Part shown: one piece after another, positions 25,373-34,425 of the stretch
Numbering within the stretch: position 1 is the stretch's first letter
Layout: each line of letters opens with the position of its first letter
Assembly (NCBI RefSeq): GCF_028128765.1
Contig: NZ_LBJG01000081.1
Span: forward strand, 1 to 64,000
From: Bradyrhizobium sp. CCBAU 51627
Lineage (GTDB): Bacteria; Pseudomonadota; Alphaproteobacteria; Rhizobiales; Xanthobacteraceae
DNA: 64,000 bases
Reading direction: 5' to 3'
Made by a program: the position numbers and the translations under genes
Notes under the pieces: model-generated
Database searches by the model: none
What the model was told of the DNA's origin: nothing
What the model saw: the letters and a program-made list of their open reading frames with translations, nothing else

Positions 25373-27667
25373 ATGTCGCAGCAGCCGCATGACAATAATG
25401 GCTTCGCGAGGCGTGCAGCATTCGCGCTTGCAGGCTGGCTATTGATGTGCCTGGCGTACATCTCGCCCGCCTTCGCCGCCAGCGACTTACCGACATACCT
25501 ACCGAAGCTCGCGCCTGCGGAATTTTTCCCCGGTGCGGATCGTTTTGGTCCTCCGCAAGGCGATCCGCCCATTGTTCCGGTCTATCGCGGCGACCAGCTG
25601 CAGGGATTTGTTTTTTTGAACTCCGATTTGGCCAACGCCATCGGATACTCGGGCAAGCCGATCCACATCCTGGCAGGGATCGATCCGAATGGCGTGATCA
25701 CCGGCATCAAGCTTGTCGATCACAAGGAACCGATCGTGCTGGTCGGCATTCCGGAGGCCCGTATCGTCGCTGCCATGAATTCGCTGGTCGGCAAGAACAT
25801 GAAGCCGGTCGCCAGTGGAGCCGAGAACCCGCCGCAGGTCGATATCGTCAGCGGCGCGACCGTCACGGTGCTGGTGATGAGCGACAGCATCGTCCGCGCG
25901 GCGTCCAAGCTGATCCGGAGCGGTCGCGTCGGCGGCGGAGACGGCGCGGCGGCATCGGCAGCCCTGCCCCCGGTCATCAAGACTCTCGATCTCGAACACA
26001 GCGAAGTGCGCGACTGGGAGAGTCTCGTCGGCGACGGCTCGGTGCGCCGGCTTCGTCTCGGGATCGGCGACGTCAATGAGGCCTTCGCAAAGTCCGGCAA
26101 CGCGGCGGCGAGCCAGTATCCCGAGCCCGGCGATGCGAGCGACAGCTTTATCGACCTGTATGCTGCGCTGGTGACTGCGCCCACGATCGGCCGCAGCCTG
26201 CTCGGCGACGATGGCTATCAACGGCTGAAGGACAGGCTGAAGCCGGGACAGCAGGCGATCGTCGTCGCGGGCAATGGCGTCTACTCTTTCAAGGGCTCGG
26301 CCTATGTACGCGGCGGCATTTTCGATCGCATCGAGATTTTGCAGGACGGCAACAGCACTCGGTTCCGCGACCGCAACCATACGCGACTTGGTGCGCTGGA
26401 CGCTGCGGGCGCTCCCGAGTTCAAGGAAATCGCACTGTTCGTCACGCCTCCCGAGTTCACGCTCGATCCGACGCAGCCCTGGCAGCTTCAATTGCTCGTG
26501 CAGCGAAGCCTGGGCGGACGCGACAAGGCTTTCCTGACATTCGACATCAACTACGCCCTGCCCGATCAATACATGCGCCGCGAGCAGCGCGCGGTCACCG
26601 TGCCGGAGAGCGCCCAGGCCCCTGCAGCGCAGGCGCCGGCAGCGGCCGCCCCGCCGCCGGAGACGGATGAGCCGCTCTGGATGCGGATCTGGCGTGCGAA
26701 CACGGTCTCGGTCGGTATTACAGCGTTCATGCTGGCCGCCCTCACCGGCATCTTCTTCTTCCAGAACCTGCTGGTGCGCCGTCCGGTGCTCTACAATTGG
26801 GTTCGGCGAGGCTATCTCGCCCTCGTCCTGGTCTGGCTGGGCTGGTACGCAAACGCCCAGCTCTCGGTGGTCAATGTCGTCACCTTCACCAATGCGCTGG
26901 TGACCGGCTTTCACTGGGAATTCTTTCTCGCCGCTCCGCTGATCTTCATTCTGTGGGCAGCGACGGCGGGAGGTCTTCTATTCTGGGGGCGCGGTCCGTT
27001 CTGCGGCTGGCTATGTCCCTTCGGCGCGCTGCAGGAGCTGACCAACCAGGCCGCCAAATGGTTGAAGGTGCCGCAAATCACGGTGCCGTGGGGACTGCAC
27101 GAGCGGCTCTGGCCTATCAAGTATATCGTCTTCCTGGGGCTGTTCGGCTTGTCGCTCTACTCCGTCGACATGGCCGAACGGTTTGCCGAGATCGAACCGT
27201 TCAAGACGGCAATCATCCTGAAGTTCGCGGGCCAATGGCCGTTCGTCCTTTACGCGGTGGCGCTGCTCGTGATCGGCCTCTTCATCGAGCGCTTTTTCTG
27301 CCGCTACCTCTGTCCGCTCGGTGCAGCGCTTGCGATTCCTGGACGCCTGAGGACGTTCGAATGGCTTCGCCGCTGGCAGGAATGCGGCTCACCATGCCAG
27401 CGCTGCGCCAAGGAGTGTCCGGTGCAGTCGATCCATCCCGAGGGACATATCAACGTCAATGAATGCATCTACTGCATGCATTGCCAGGAGCTCTACTACG
27501 ACGACCATCGCTGTCCGCACATGATCCAGGTGCGGCTGAAGCGCGAGAAGCGTCAGGCGTTGTCATCGCCCTCGATGCGCGCGGGCGGCAAGGGGCCCGC
27601 CACCGTTATCACCGCTGGCGGCAAGCCTGTCGGCGTATCAGCCGTCACCTCTCCACCTGAAACCTGA
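25373..27667 (+). CDS. nosR: NosR, membrane flavoprotein regulator / electron donor for N2O reductase
   Basis: 764 residues. A signal peptide leads to a periplasmic FMN-binding domain with DIVSGAT (Thr163 is the expected covalent FMN site). Then come several membrane helices (~residues 440-640) carrying two CxxxCP motifs (CGWLCPFG near 543, CRYLCPLG near 643). The C-terminal cytoplasmic cluster domain has CGSPCQRCAKECP and CIYCMHC for two [4Fe-4S] centres. NosR is needed for nosZ expression and for electron supply to NosZ in the periplasm. The apbE-type gene at the operon end probably attaches its FMN. It is the first gene of nosRZDFYLX. Confidence 0.97.
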   Translation: MSQQPHDNNGFARRAAFALAGWLLMCLAYISPAFAASDLPTYLPKLAPAEFFPGADRFGPPQGDPPIVPVYRGDQLQGFVFLNSDLANAIGYSGKPIHILAGIDPNGVITGIKLVDHKEPIVLVGIPEARIVAAMNSLVGKNMKPVASGAENPPQVDIVSGATVTVLVMSDSIVRAASKLIRSGRVGGGDGAAASAALPPVIKTLDLEHSEVRDWESLVGDGSVRRLRLGIGDVNEAFAKSGNAAASQYPEPGDASDSFIDLYAALVTAPTIGRSLLGDDGYQRLKDRLKPGQQAIVVAGNGVYSFKGSAYVRGGIFDRIEILQDGNSTRFRDRNHTRLGALDAAGAPEFKEIALFVTPPEFTLDPTQPWQLQLLVQRSLGGRDKAFLTFDINYALPDQYMRREQRAVTVPESAQAPAAQAPAAAAPPPETDEPLWMRIWRANTVSVGITAFMLAALTGIFFFQNLLVRRPVLYNWVRRGYLALVLVWLGWYANAQLSVVNVVTFTNALVTGFHWEFFLAAPLIFILWAATAGGLLFWGRGPFCGWLCPFGALQELTNQAAKWLKVPQITVPWGLHERLWPIKYIVFLGLFGLSLYSVDMAERFAEIEPFKTAIILKFAGQWPFVLYAVALLVIGLFIERFFCRYLCPLGAALAIPGRLRTFEWLRRWQECGSPCQRCAKECPVQSIHPEGHINVNECIYCMHCQELYYDDHRCPHMIQVRLKREKRQALSSPSMRAGGKGPATVITAGGKPVGVSAVTSPPET

Positions 27668-27690
27668 AACCGAAAGCCGAGGAGGCAATC

Positions 27691-29634
27691 ATGAGCGACA
27701 ACGACAGAGCAAAGGGCGTCAGCCGACGAACGGTGCTGGGAACAACAGCGGCCGCTGCGGGCATGGGCCTGGCAGGCGGAGCGACCCTGAAGGACAGCGG
27801 CGGATTCATCTCGCCCGCCGACGCTCAAACGAAGGCACCCGCGGCAGCGCCGGCGCGACCGGGGCTGCAGAAGGCGGAAGTGGCGCCTGGCGAACTCGAC
27901 GAATACTACGTGTTCTTTTCGAGCGGACAGTCCGGCGAGATGCGGATCCTCGGCCTCCCCTCGATGCGCGAGCTGATGCGCGTTCCGGTGTTCAACCGCT
28001 GCAGCGCGACCGGCTGGGGCCTGACCAATGAAAGCCTCAAGGTTCTCACCGAGGGCCTGCAGCCCGCCACGCGCGAATTCCTCAAGACGCGTGGCGGCAC
28101 GTTCCTGAACGGCGATCTCCACCATCCGCATATCTCCTTCACGGACGGCACTTATGACGGCCGCTACGCCTTCATGAACGACAAGGCCAACACGCGCGTC
28201 GCGCGGGTGCGGCTCGACGTGATGAAGTGCGACAAGATCATCGAGCTGCCCAACCAGCATACGGTCCACGGCTTGAGGGTGCAGAAATATCCGCGCACCG
28301 GTTACGTGTTTGCCAATGGCGAGGATGGTGTGCCCCTGCCCAATGACGGCAAGGTCCTGGACGATCCCAAACAGTATCGGTCGATCTTCAGTGCGATCGA
28401 CGGCGACACGATGAAGGTCGCCTGGCAGGTGATCGTCAGCGGCAATCTCGACAACGTCGATGCTGACTACCAGGGCAAGTACGCGTTCTCGACCTGCTAC
28501 AACGGCGAGGAAGGCGTCACTCTGGCTGAAATGACGGCAAACGAACAGGATTGGGTCGTCATCTTCAACATCAAGCGAATCGAGGAGGCCGTCAAGAAAG
28601 GCGACTTCAAGGAAATGAACGGCGTGCCCGTGATCGACGGCCGCAAGGGGTCAGCCTATACCCGGTACGTACCTGTCTCGAACAATCCGCACGGCATGAA
28701 CACGGCGCCGGACGGCATCCACATCGTCGCCGCCGGAAAGCTCTCCCCGACCGTCACCGTCATGGACGTGCGGCTTTTCGACCAGTTGTTCGACGATAAG
28801 ATCAAGCCGCGCGACGTCGTCGTCGCCGAGCCCGAACTCGGCCTCGGACCGCTGCATACGGCCTATGACGGCAAGGGCAACGCCTATACGACCCTGTTCC
28901 TCGACAGCCAGATCGTCAAATGGAACATCGATCTGGCCAAGCGAGCCTTCAAGGGAGAAAAGGTCAATCCCATCCTCCAGAAGCTCGACGTGCACTATCA
29001 GCCGGGTCACAACCACAGCTCCATGGGGCAGACCAAGGAGGCCGACGGAAAATGGCTGATCTCGCTGAACAAGTTCTCCAAGGACCGCTTCCTGAACGTC
29101 GGACCGCTCAAGCCCGAGAACGATCAGCTGATCGACATCTCGGGCGACCAGATGAAGCTGGTTCACGATGGCCCCAGCTTCGCCGAGCCGCATGATGCGA
29201 CCATCGTTCACCGTTCCAAGATCAACCCGATCTCGATCTGGGACCGCGCGGATCCGATGTTTGCGGATGCGGTCAAGCAGGCCAAGGCGGACGGCGTCAA
29301 TCTGGAGGCGGATTCGAAGATTATTCGCGACGGCAACAAGGTGCGCGTCTACATGACCTCGACCGCGCCGGCGTTTGGCCTCGAGAAGTTCGATGTCAAA
29401 CAGGGTGACGAGGTTACCGTCTACATTACCAATATCGATGCGGTCGAGGATCTCACCCACGGCTTCTGCATCGTGAACTATGGTATCCAGATGGAAGTCG
29501 CGCCGATGGCCACCGCGTCCGTGACGTTCACGGCCAGCAAGCCGGGAGTTTACTGGTATTACTGCTCCTGGTTCTGCCACGCCATGCACATGGAAATGAA
29601 AGGCCGGATGTTGGTCGAGCCGAAGTCGGTCTGA
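27691..29634 (+). CDS. nosZ: Nitrous oxide reductase, clade I, Tat-exported
   Basis: 647 residues. The Tat signal SRRTVLG at 11-17 with an Ala-rich stretch marks clade I NosZ. A seven-bladed propeller with the CuZ histidines follows (LHHPHISF, NPHGMNTAPDG, GLGPLHTAYDG, YQPGHNHSS, EPHDATI). The C-terminal cupredoxin domain has CuA ligands in CSWFCHAMHMEM: Cys625, Cys629, His633 and Met636. It reduces N2O to N2 in the periplasm, the last step of denitrification. GAGGAG precedes the ATG; it lies 23 nt after nosR. Confidence 0.98.
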   Translation: MSDNDRAKGVSRRTVLGTTAAAAGMGLAGGATLKDSGGFISPADAQTKAPAAAPARPGLQKAEVAPGELDEYYVFFSSGQSGEMRILGLPSMRELMRVPVFNRCSATGWGLTNESLKVLTEGLQPATREFLKTRGGTFLNGDLHHPHISFTDGTYDGRYAFMNDKANTRVARVRLDVMKCDKIIELPNQHTVHGLRVQKYPRTGYVFANGEDGVPLPNDGKVLDDPKQYRSIFSAIDGDTMKVAWQVIVSGNLDNVDADYQGKYAFSTCYNGEEGVTLAEMTANEQDWVVIFNIKRIEEAVKKGDFKEMNGVPVIDGRKGSAYTRYVPVSNNPHGMNTAPDGIHIVAAGKLSPTVTVMDVRLFDQLFDDKIKPRDVVVAEPELGLGPLHTAYDGKGNAYTTLFLDSQIVKWNIDLAKRAFKGEKVNPILQKLDVHYQPGHNHSSMGQTKEADGKWLISLNKFSKDRFLNVGPLKPENDQLIDISGDQMKLVHDGPSFAEPHDATIVHRSKINPISIWDRADPMFADAVKQAKADGVNLEADSKIIRDGNKVRVYMTSTAPAFGLEKFDVKQGDEVTVYITNIDAVEDLTHGFCIVNYGIQMEVAPMATASVTFTASKPGVYWYYCSWFCHAMHMEMKGRMLVEPKSV

Positions 29635-29647
29635 CGGGAGTGAGCTC

Positions 29648-31009
29648 GTGAACGTCTTGTTGCGCATGGTCCCGGCGGCGCTGGCCGCCGCCGGGGTATT
29701 CGGCTTCGCCAGCGCGGAGACCCTGACGGCCACGCCGGGGCAGCCGTTGCAGGCGTTGCTGGATAGCGCGCACGCCGGCGACGTCGTCGAGCTCTCCCCC
29801 GGCGACTATCACGGCTCGGTCCGGATCGATCGTTCGTTGCAGCTGGTCGGCAGGCAGGCCGCAGTGCTCGACGGTGGCGGCACCGACAGCGTCATCACGG
29901 TCAACGCGCCTGATGTCACGGTCCGCGGCGTGACCATCCGGGGATCCGGCCGCGATCTGCAGGCCATGAACTCCGGAATCTTCCTGGAGAAGACGGCCGA
30001 ACGCGCGACGATCGAGGGTAACCGACTGGTGGAAAACCTGTTCGGTATCTACGTGCACGGCGCCCGGGGTTCGCGGGTCGCACGCAACGACATCGAGGGT
30101 CTGCGCGGCGGCCGTCTCAGCGAGGCCGGCAACGGCATCTCGCTCTGGAATGCCCCCGACGTCACCATCGCGGACAACACGTTCCGTTACGGCCGCGACG
30201 GCATCTTCTCGGTCTCGAGCAGCAAGGACCGCTTCATCAACAACCGTTTCGACCAGGTCCGCTTCGCGATTCATTACATGTACACCAATGACAGCGAAGT
30301 CAGCGGCAACGTCTCGATCGGCAATCATGTCGGATACGCTATCATGTATTCGAACCGGCTGGTGATCCGCGGCAACGTCTCCGATCACGATCGCGACCAC
30401 GGATTCCTGTTCAACTACGCGAACTACGCCGACATCGACGGCAACCGTGTCACAGGCGGCCCGCTGAGCTCGTCAATGGATGCGACGGACAGCGGTCTTG
30501 ACGACGAACGAGACATGCTTCCGGACTCGGCGCGGGCGCGCCCGCTTCGGAGCGGCCCCGAAAAATGCGTGTTCATCTACAACGCCAACCACAATAAGTT
30601 CCGCAACAACTGGTTCGAGCGCTGCGCCATCGGCGTGCACTTCACCGCCGGCTCCGAAGGCAACGAGATCACGGGCAACGCCTTCGTGAACAACGCCAAC
30701 CAGGTGAAATACGTTGGCACGCGCAACCTGGATTGGTCGAGCGGCGGGCGCGGCAATTACTGGAGCGACAATCCGGCATTCGACCTCAACGGCGACGGAA
30801 TCGCCGATACGGCGTATCGGCCGAACGATCTCATCGATCGCGTGCTGTGGACTGCGCCCGCTGCAAAGGTCCTCATCAACAGCCCCGCCGTCCAGGTGAT
30901 CCGCTGGGCGCAGGCGCAATTCCCGGCCCTGCTGCCGGGAGGCGTCATCGATAGCCACCCTCTGATCTCCCCGCCCCCGCGTCGCACGGCCCAGGAGGCG
31001 CGGCGATGA
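29648..31009 (+). CDS. nosD: NosD, periplasmic copper-site maturation protein
   Basis: 453 residues from a GTG start with GGGAGTGA just upstream. A signal peptide ends near FASAETL. The mature part is a right-handed beta-helix built from CASH/NosD repeats, visible as recurring N-x-[FIV]-x-x-N strands such as GNRLVENLFGIYVHG and NNRFDQVRFAIHYMY. NosD works with the NosFY ABC transporter to assemble the CuZ cluster of NosZ, probably by supplying sulfur. Its stop overlaps nosF by 4 nt. Confidence 0.96.
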   Translation: MNVLLRMVPAALAAAGVFGFASAETLTATPGQPLQALLDSAHAGDVVELSPGDYHGSVRIDRSLQLVGRQAAVLDGGGTDSVITVNAPDVTVRGVTIRGSGRDLQAMNSGIFLEKTAERATIEGNRLVENLFGIYVHGARGSRVARNDIEGLRGGRLSEAGNGISLWNAPDVTIADNTFRYGRDGIFSVSSSKDRFINNRFDQVRFAIHYMYTNDSEVSGNVSIGNHVGYAIMYSNRLVIRGNVSDHDRDHGFLFNYANYADIDGNRVTGGPLSSSMDATDSGLDDERDMLPDSARARPLRSGPEKCVFIYNANHNKFRNNWFERCAIGVHFTAGSEGNEITGNAFVNNANQVKYVGTRNLDWSSGGRGNYWSDNPAFDLNGDGIADTAYRPNDLIDRVLWTAPAAKVLINSPAVQVIRWAQAQFPALLPGGVIDSHPLISPPPRRTAQEARR

Positions 31010-31920
31010 AGACGGTGCGCATCTCCGGCGTCACGAAAGATTACGGCAGTGTCAAAGCCGTCCGCGACGCCTCGTTCGAGCTCAACGAAGGCGAGCTGGT
31101 GGCCCTGATCGGCCATAACGGCGCCGGCAAGACCACACTCATGAAACTGATGCTGGGGCTGATACGGCCGACCGGCGGCTCCATCGAGGTTCTCGGAGAC
31201 AATCCTGCCGCCGGCGAATTTGCCGGCCGCCGGCAACTTGGATACCTGCCGGAGAATGTCTCCTTCGACGCCGCGCTGACCGCGCGCGAGACTCAGGCCT
31301 TCTACGCCAGGCTGAAGCGCGAGCCGGTGGCGACGGCGCTCGATCTGCTCGACACCGTCGGGCTGGGAGCGGCCAGCCGTCGCCGGGTCGGTACCTATTC
31401 GAAGGGCATGCGCCAGCGCCTCGGACTGGCGCAGGCGTTGATCGGACGTCCGCGGGTTCTGCTGCTGGACGAGCCGACCACCGGACTCGATCCGGAGCTG
31501 CGTCAGACCTTCTACGACGTCATCCAGCGGCTTGCGGCCGATGGTGCCACCGTGTTGCTGTCATCTCACGTCCTCACAGAACTCGAGGAGCGCGCCGGCC
31601 GGGTCATCATCATGAACCGAGGTATCAAGGTCGCGGACGGATCGATCGCAGAGCTGCGCCGGCTCGCCCAGCTGCCCACCAGGATCCGTCTCAAGGTCTC
31701 GGGCCTTGCTCCGAGCGAACTGCCGGGCTGGGCCCCTCAGGATGTGACCTGCCGCCGTTTGAATGGCCACATCGTCGAGATCGACGCCGCGCCGGAGCGA
31801 AAGATCGAGCTGCTGCACCGCGCGACGGCCTTGGGCAATTCGGTCGAGGACGTCGACGTGGTTCCGCCGTCCCTGGATGAGCTTTACGCTCACTTCCTCA
31901 GGCAATCGGAGCAGGCGTGA
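31006..31920 (+). CDS. nosF: NosF, ABC transporter ATPase for NosZ maturation
   Basis: 304 residues. Walker A GHNGAGKTT is at 36-44, the signature motif YSKGMRQRLGLAQAL, Walker B VLLLDEPTTGLD, and the switch His in LLSSHVLTELEE. It powers the NosY membrane subunit, together delivering a sulfur-containing compound needed for the CuZ centre. The start overlaps nosD and the stop abuts nosY, so translation is coupled. Confidence 0.96.
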   Translation: MKTVRISGVTKDYGSVKAVRDASFELNEGELVALIGHNGAGKTTLMKLMLGLIRPTGGSIEVLGDNPAAGEFAGRRQLGYLPENVSFDAALTARETQAFYARLKREPVATALDLLDTVGLGAASRRRVGTYSKGMRQRLGLAQALIGRPRVLLLDEPTTGLDPELRQTFYDVIQRLAADGATVLLSSHVLTELEERAGRVIIMNRGIKVADGSIAELRRLAQLPTRIRLKVSGLAPSELPGWAPQDVTCRRLNGHIVEIDAAPERKIELLHRATALGNSVEDVDVVPPSLDELYAHFLRQSEQA

Positions 31921-32747
31921 TGAATGTCCTGATCGTCGCAGCCAAGGAGATCCACCAGGCCATTCGCAATCGCTGGGTGCTCGCGGCTACGCTGCTGCTC
32001 GCCGGGCTTGCGCTGTCGCTGAGCTTTCTCGGCAGCGCGCCAACCGGGAACGTCGGGGTTCGCGCGCTCGACGTGGTCATCGTCAGCCTGTCGAGCCTGA
32101 CGATCTTTCTGGTTCCGCTGATCGCGCTTCTGATCTCCCACGACGCCATCGTCGGCGAGATGGAGCGCGGAACGATGCTGTTGCTGCTGAGCTATCCGGT
32201 CGCGCGCTGGCAGGTGTTGCTCGGCAAGTTCCTGGGCCATCTCGCCGTTCTCGCCTTCGCGACCTGCCTCGGCTATGGGCTTGCCGTCGGGGCATTGGCG
32301 GCGACAGGCAGCCACATCGATACCGATAGCCTGCTGGCGTTCATGGCGATGATCGGCTCCTCCGTGCTGTTGGGCGCAGCTTTCGTGGCGATCGGATACC
32401 TGGTCAGCGCGCTTGTGCGTGACCGGGGAACCGCGGCCGGCATCTGCATCGGGTTGTGGCTGCTGCTGGTCCTGATCTACGACATGGCGCTGCTGGGCGT
32501 GCTTGCCCTCGACCAGGGACGCAACATCTCACCGACAGCGCTCAACGCCATGCTGCTGTCGAATCCGACCGATGCTTACCGGCTGATCAATCTGACCGGG
32601 TTCGCCAATGTCAGCACCTTTGCCGGCATGGCCGGCCTCGCGCAAAGCACGTCGCTGACAGTGCCTGTGCTTCTGGCCGCCCTGCTCTGCTGGACCATGG
32701 TTCCGCTGGCACTGGCCGCGCTCGCTTTCTCGCGGAGAGAGCTATGA
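31920..32747 (+). CDS. nosY: NosY, ABC transporter permease for NosZ maturation
   Basis: 275 residues with about six transmembrane helices and the ABC-2 type start NVLIVAAKEIHQAIRNRWVL. It contains GEMERGTMLLLLSYPVARWQ, typical of NosY. The ATG at 31920 shares one base with the nosF stop; a GTG one codon before is also open. It forms the membrane part of the NosFY exporter. The last 4 nt overlap the nosL start. Confidence 0.96.
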   Translation: MNVLIVAAKEIHQAIRNRWVLAATLLLAGLALSLSFLGSAPTGNVGVRALDVVIVSLSSLTIFLVPLIALLISHDAIVGEMERGTMLLLLSYPVARWQVLLGKFLGHLAVLAFATCLGYGLAVGALAATGSHIDTDSLLAFMAMIGSSVLLGAAFVAIGYLVSALVRDRGTAAGICIGLWLLLVLIYDMALLGVLALDQGRNISPTALNAMLLSNPTDAYRLINLTGFANVSTFAGMAGLAQSTSLTVPVLLAALLCWTMVPLALAALAFSRREL

Positions 32748-33313
32748 GACAATGGGCGATTGCTTGCACATTGTTGCTGCCGCTCGCACTTGCGGGCTGC
32801 AACGAGAAACAGGCTGCGAAAATTCCGCCGCCGCAGCGGATGACCGCGGAGGACATCGGCCACTATTGCGGCATGAACGTGCTGGAGCACCCGGGGCCGA
32901 AAGGGCATATCTTCGTCGCCAGCCTGATGGAGCCCGTCTGGTTCTCGTCCGTGCGCGACACACTCGCGTTTACCCGTCTGCCGGATGAGCCCAAGGACAT
33001 TCAGGCGATCTACGTCTCCGACATGGCCAAAGCGCCGAGCTGGGACAAGCCGGGCCCCGACAATTGGGTCGAGGCGCACAAGGCGCTGTTCGTGATCGAA
33101 AGCCGGGTCAGAAGCGGCATGGGAGGAGATGAGGCCGTTCCGTTCTCCGACCGCGGCGCAGCCGAGAAGTTCGCCGACGAAAATGGCGGCAGGATCGTAA
33201 GCTTCGACGAAGTGCCTCGCGACTATGTCTTGACGTCGGCAACTGCCGACATTGGTGCGGCGTCCGAAGCGACCGACGGGCTGCCGGCTGAGCGATCGAA
33301 GGGGCAACCATGA
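32744..33313 (+). CDS. nosL: NosL, outer-membrane-type copper lipoprotein
   Basis: 189 residues. A type II signal peptide has lipobox LALAGC (Cys19). The mature domain has HYCGMNVLEHPGPKGHIF, where the Cys/Met pair is the Cu(I)-binding feature of NosL, then WFSSVRDTLAF. NosL is a copper chaperone that hands Cu(I) to apo-NosZ for CuZ assembly. It overlaps nosY and the apbE-type gene by 4 nt each. The last ~25 residues are a disordered tail. Confidence 0.95.
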   Translation: MRQWAIACTLLLPLALAGCNEKQAAKIPPPQRMTAEDIGHYCGMNVLEHPGPKGHIFVASLMEPVWFSSVRDTLAFTRLPDEPKDIQAIYVSDMAKAPSWDKPGPDNWVEAHKALFVIESRVRSGMGGDEAVPFSDRGAAEKFADENGGRIVSFDEVPRDYVLTSATADIGAASEATDGLPAERSKGQP

Positions 33314-34305
33314 CACAAATGCCGACGCGGCGACGCTTCATCAGGATCAGTGCCGCAGCAGCGGGTCTCGGCCTGCTGTCCAGCGGGCGCTTCGTTCGCG
33401 CCGAGGTCGCGCCAGCCGTCTGGCAAGGCACGATGCTGGGGGCGGTCGCGACGATGGAGATTCACCACGAGGACCGCAGCCGGGCGGAGCGACTGATCGC
33501 ACTCGCTTGCGCCGAGGCGCGCCGGCTCGAGCGGCTGTTCAGCCTTTACTTGAACGATTCAGCCCTGGTCGAATTGAACCGCACCGGGATCCTGGTTGAT
33601 CCCGCCGCCGAGATGGTCGACCTGCTATCGACCTCGCAGCACTACGCGAGGCTGACGGGCGGACTGTTCGATGTGACCGTGCAGCCGCTGTGGGATCTCT
33701 ACGCCAGCCATTTCTCGCAAGATGACGCCGACCCGGCGGGCCCGGCGGCGGCGGCGATCCAGGCCGCGCTCGCGCACATCGGGAGCGACCGCATGACGGT
33801 CGGCCGCGACCGCATCGTGATGCCCCGCGGCATGGCGGTCACTCTGAACGGAATTGCGCAAGGCTATGTCACGGACAAGGTGGTGGACTTGCTGCGGGCC
33901 CACGGCGTGGCCCACAGCCTGGTCGATATGGGGGAAGCTCGAGCGATTGGCACGCGACCGGATGGACGACCATGGGAGATCGGCATCGCCGATCCGGACG
34001 TTACGGGCCAGACGAAAGCGGTGCTTCCGATTGCCGACCGTGCAGTGTCCACCTCGGGCAATTATGGTTTCAGGTTCGATCCCCGGGCCCAATTCAACCA
34101 CCTGTTCGATCCGCGAACCGGCGGATGCGCTCACCGCTATCGCAGCGTGACCACGGTGTCGCGCAACGCGACCGCGGCAGACGCCTTGTCCACAGCGTTC
34201 AGCTTCATGCCGGAGAAGGACATTCGATCGTTGCTGCCGCGTGTCGAGATCGACCGCGTGCACCTCATCAATGACGCTGGCCAATCCACCGAACTCATCG
34301 CATAG
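33310..34305 (+). CDS. nosX: FAD:protein FMN transferase (ApbE/NosX role)
   Basis: 331 residues. A twin-arginine-like signal (RRRFIRISAAAAGLGLL) directs export. The ApbE fold is recognised by GTMLGAVATMEI, LFDVTVQPLWDLY, VTLNGIAQGYVTDKVVDLL and STSGNYGFRF, with the Mg/FAD-binding Asp region DALSTAFSFM near the end. It transfers FMN from FAD onto a Thr of NosR-type proteins in the periplasm, which fits Thr163 of NosR here. It is the last gene of the operon. Confidence 0.93.
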   Translation: MTQMPTRRRFIRISAAAAGLGLLSSGRFVRAEVAPAVWQGTMLGAVATMEIHHEDRSRAERLIALACAEARRLERLFSLYLNDSALVELNRTGILVDPAAEMVDLLSTSQHYARLTGGLFDVTVQPLWDLYASHFSQDDADPAGPAAAAIQAALAHIGSDRMTVGRDRIVMPRGMAVTLNGIAQGYVTDKVVDLLRAHGVAHSLVDMGEARAIGTRPDGRPWEIGIADPDVTGQTKAVLPIADRAVSTSGNYGFRFDPRAQFNHLFDPRTGGCAHRYRSVTTVSRNATAADALSTAFSFMPEKDIRSLLPRVEIDRVHLINDAGQSTELIA

Positions 34306-34331
34306 CGGTTCTTCGATCGTCCGACGCGGAG

Positions 34332-34425
34332 AACGGAGCGCGGCAAATCCTAGCCCGTCGAGCTGGCCGAAGCCGATATCGCACGTGAACCGCGTGCCGA
34401 GGTTCGACTTGCCGCCTCGGGGGTC
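34332..34425 (-). pseudogene. Decayed fragment related to the 36394-37209 gene, overlapping the ftsH 3' end
   Basis: Read on the minus strand one base out of the ftsH frame, this stretch encodes GGKSNLGTRFTCDIGFGQLD then GLGFA. The gene at 36394-37209 encodes DGKSNVDTLFREDIGFGHLD then GLGFA: 18 of 25 residues are identical, with clear DNA-level similarity (GACATCGGCTTCGGCCA-like core). Similarity ends abruptly on both sides. It is a remnant of a duplicated copy that now supplies the last ~20 codons of ftsH in another frame. Confidence 0.7.
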
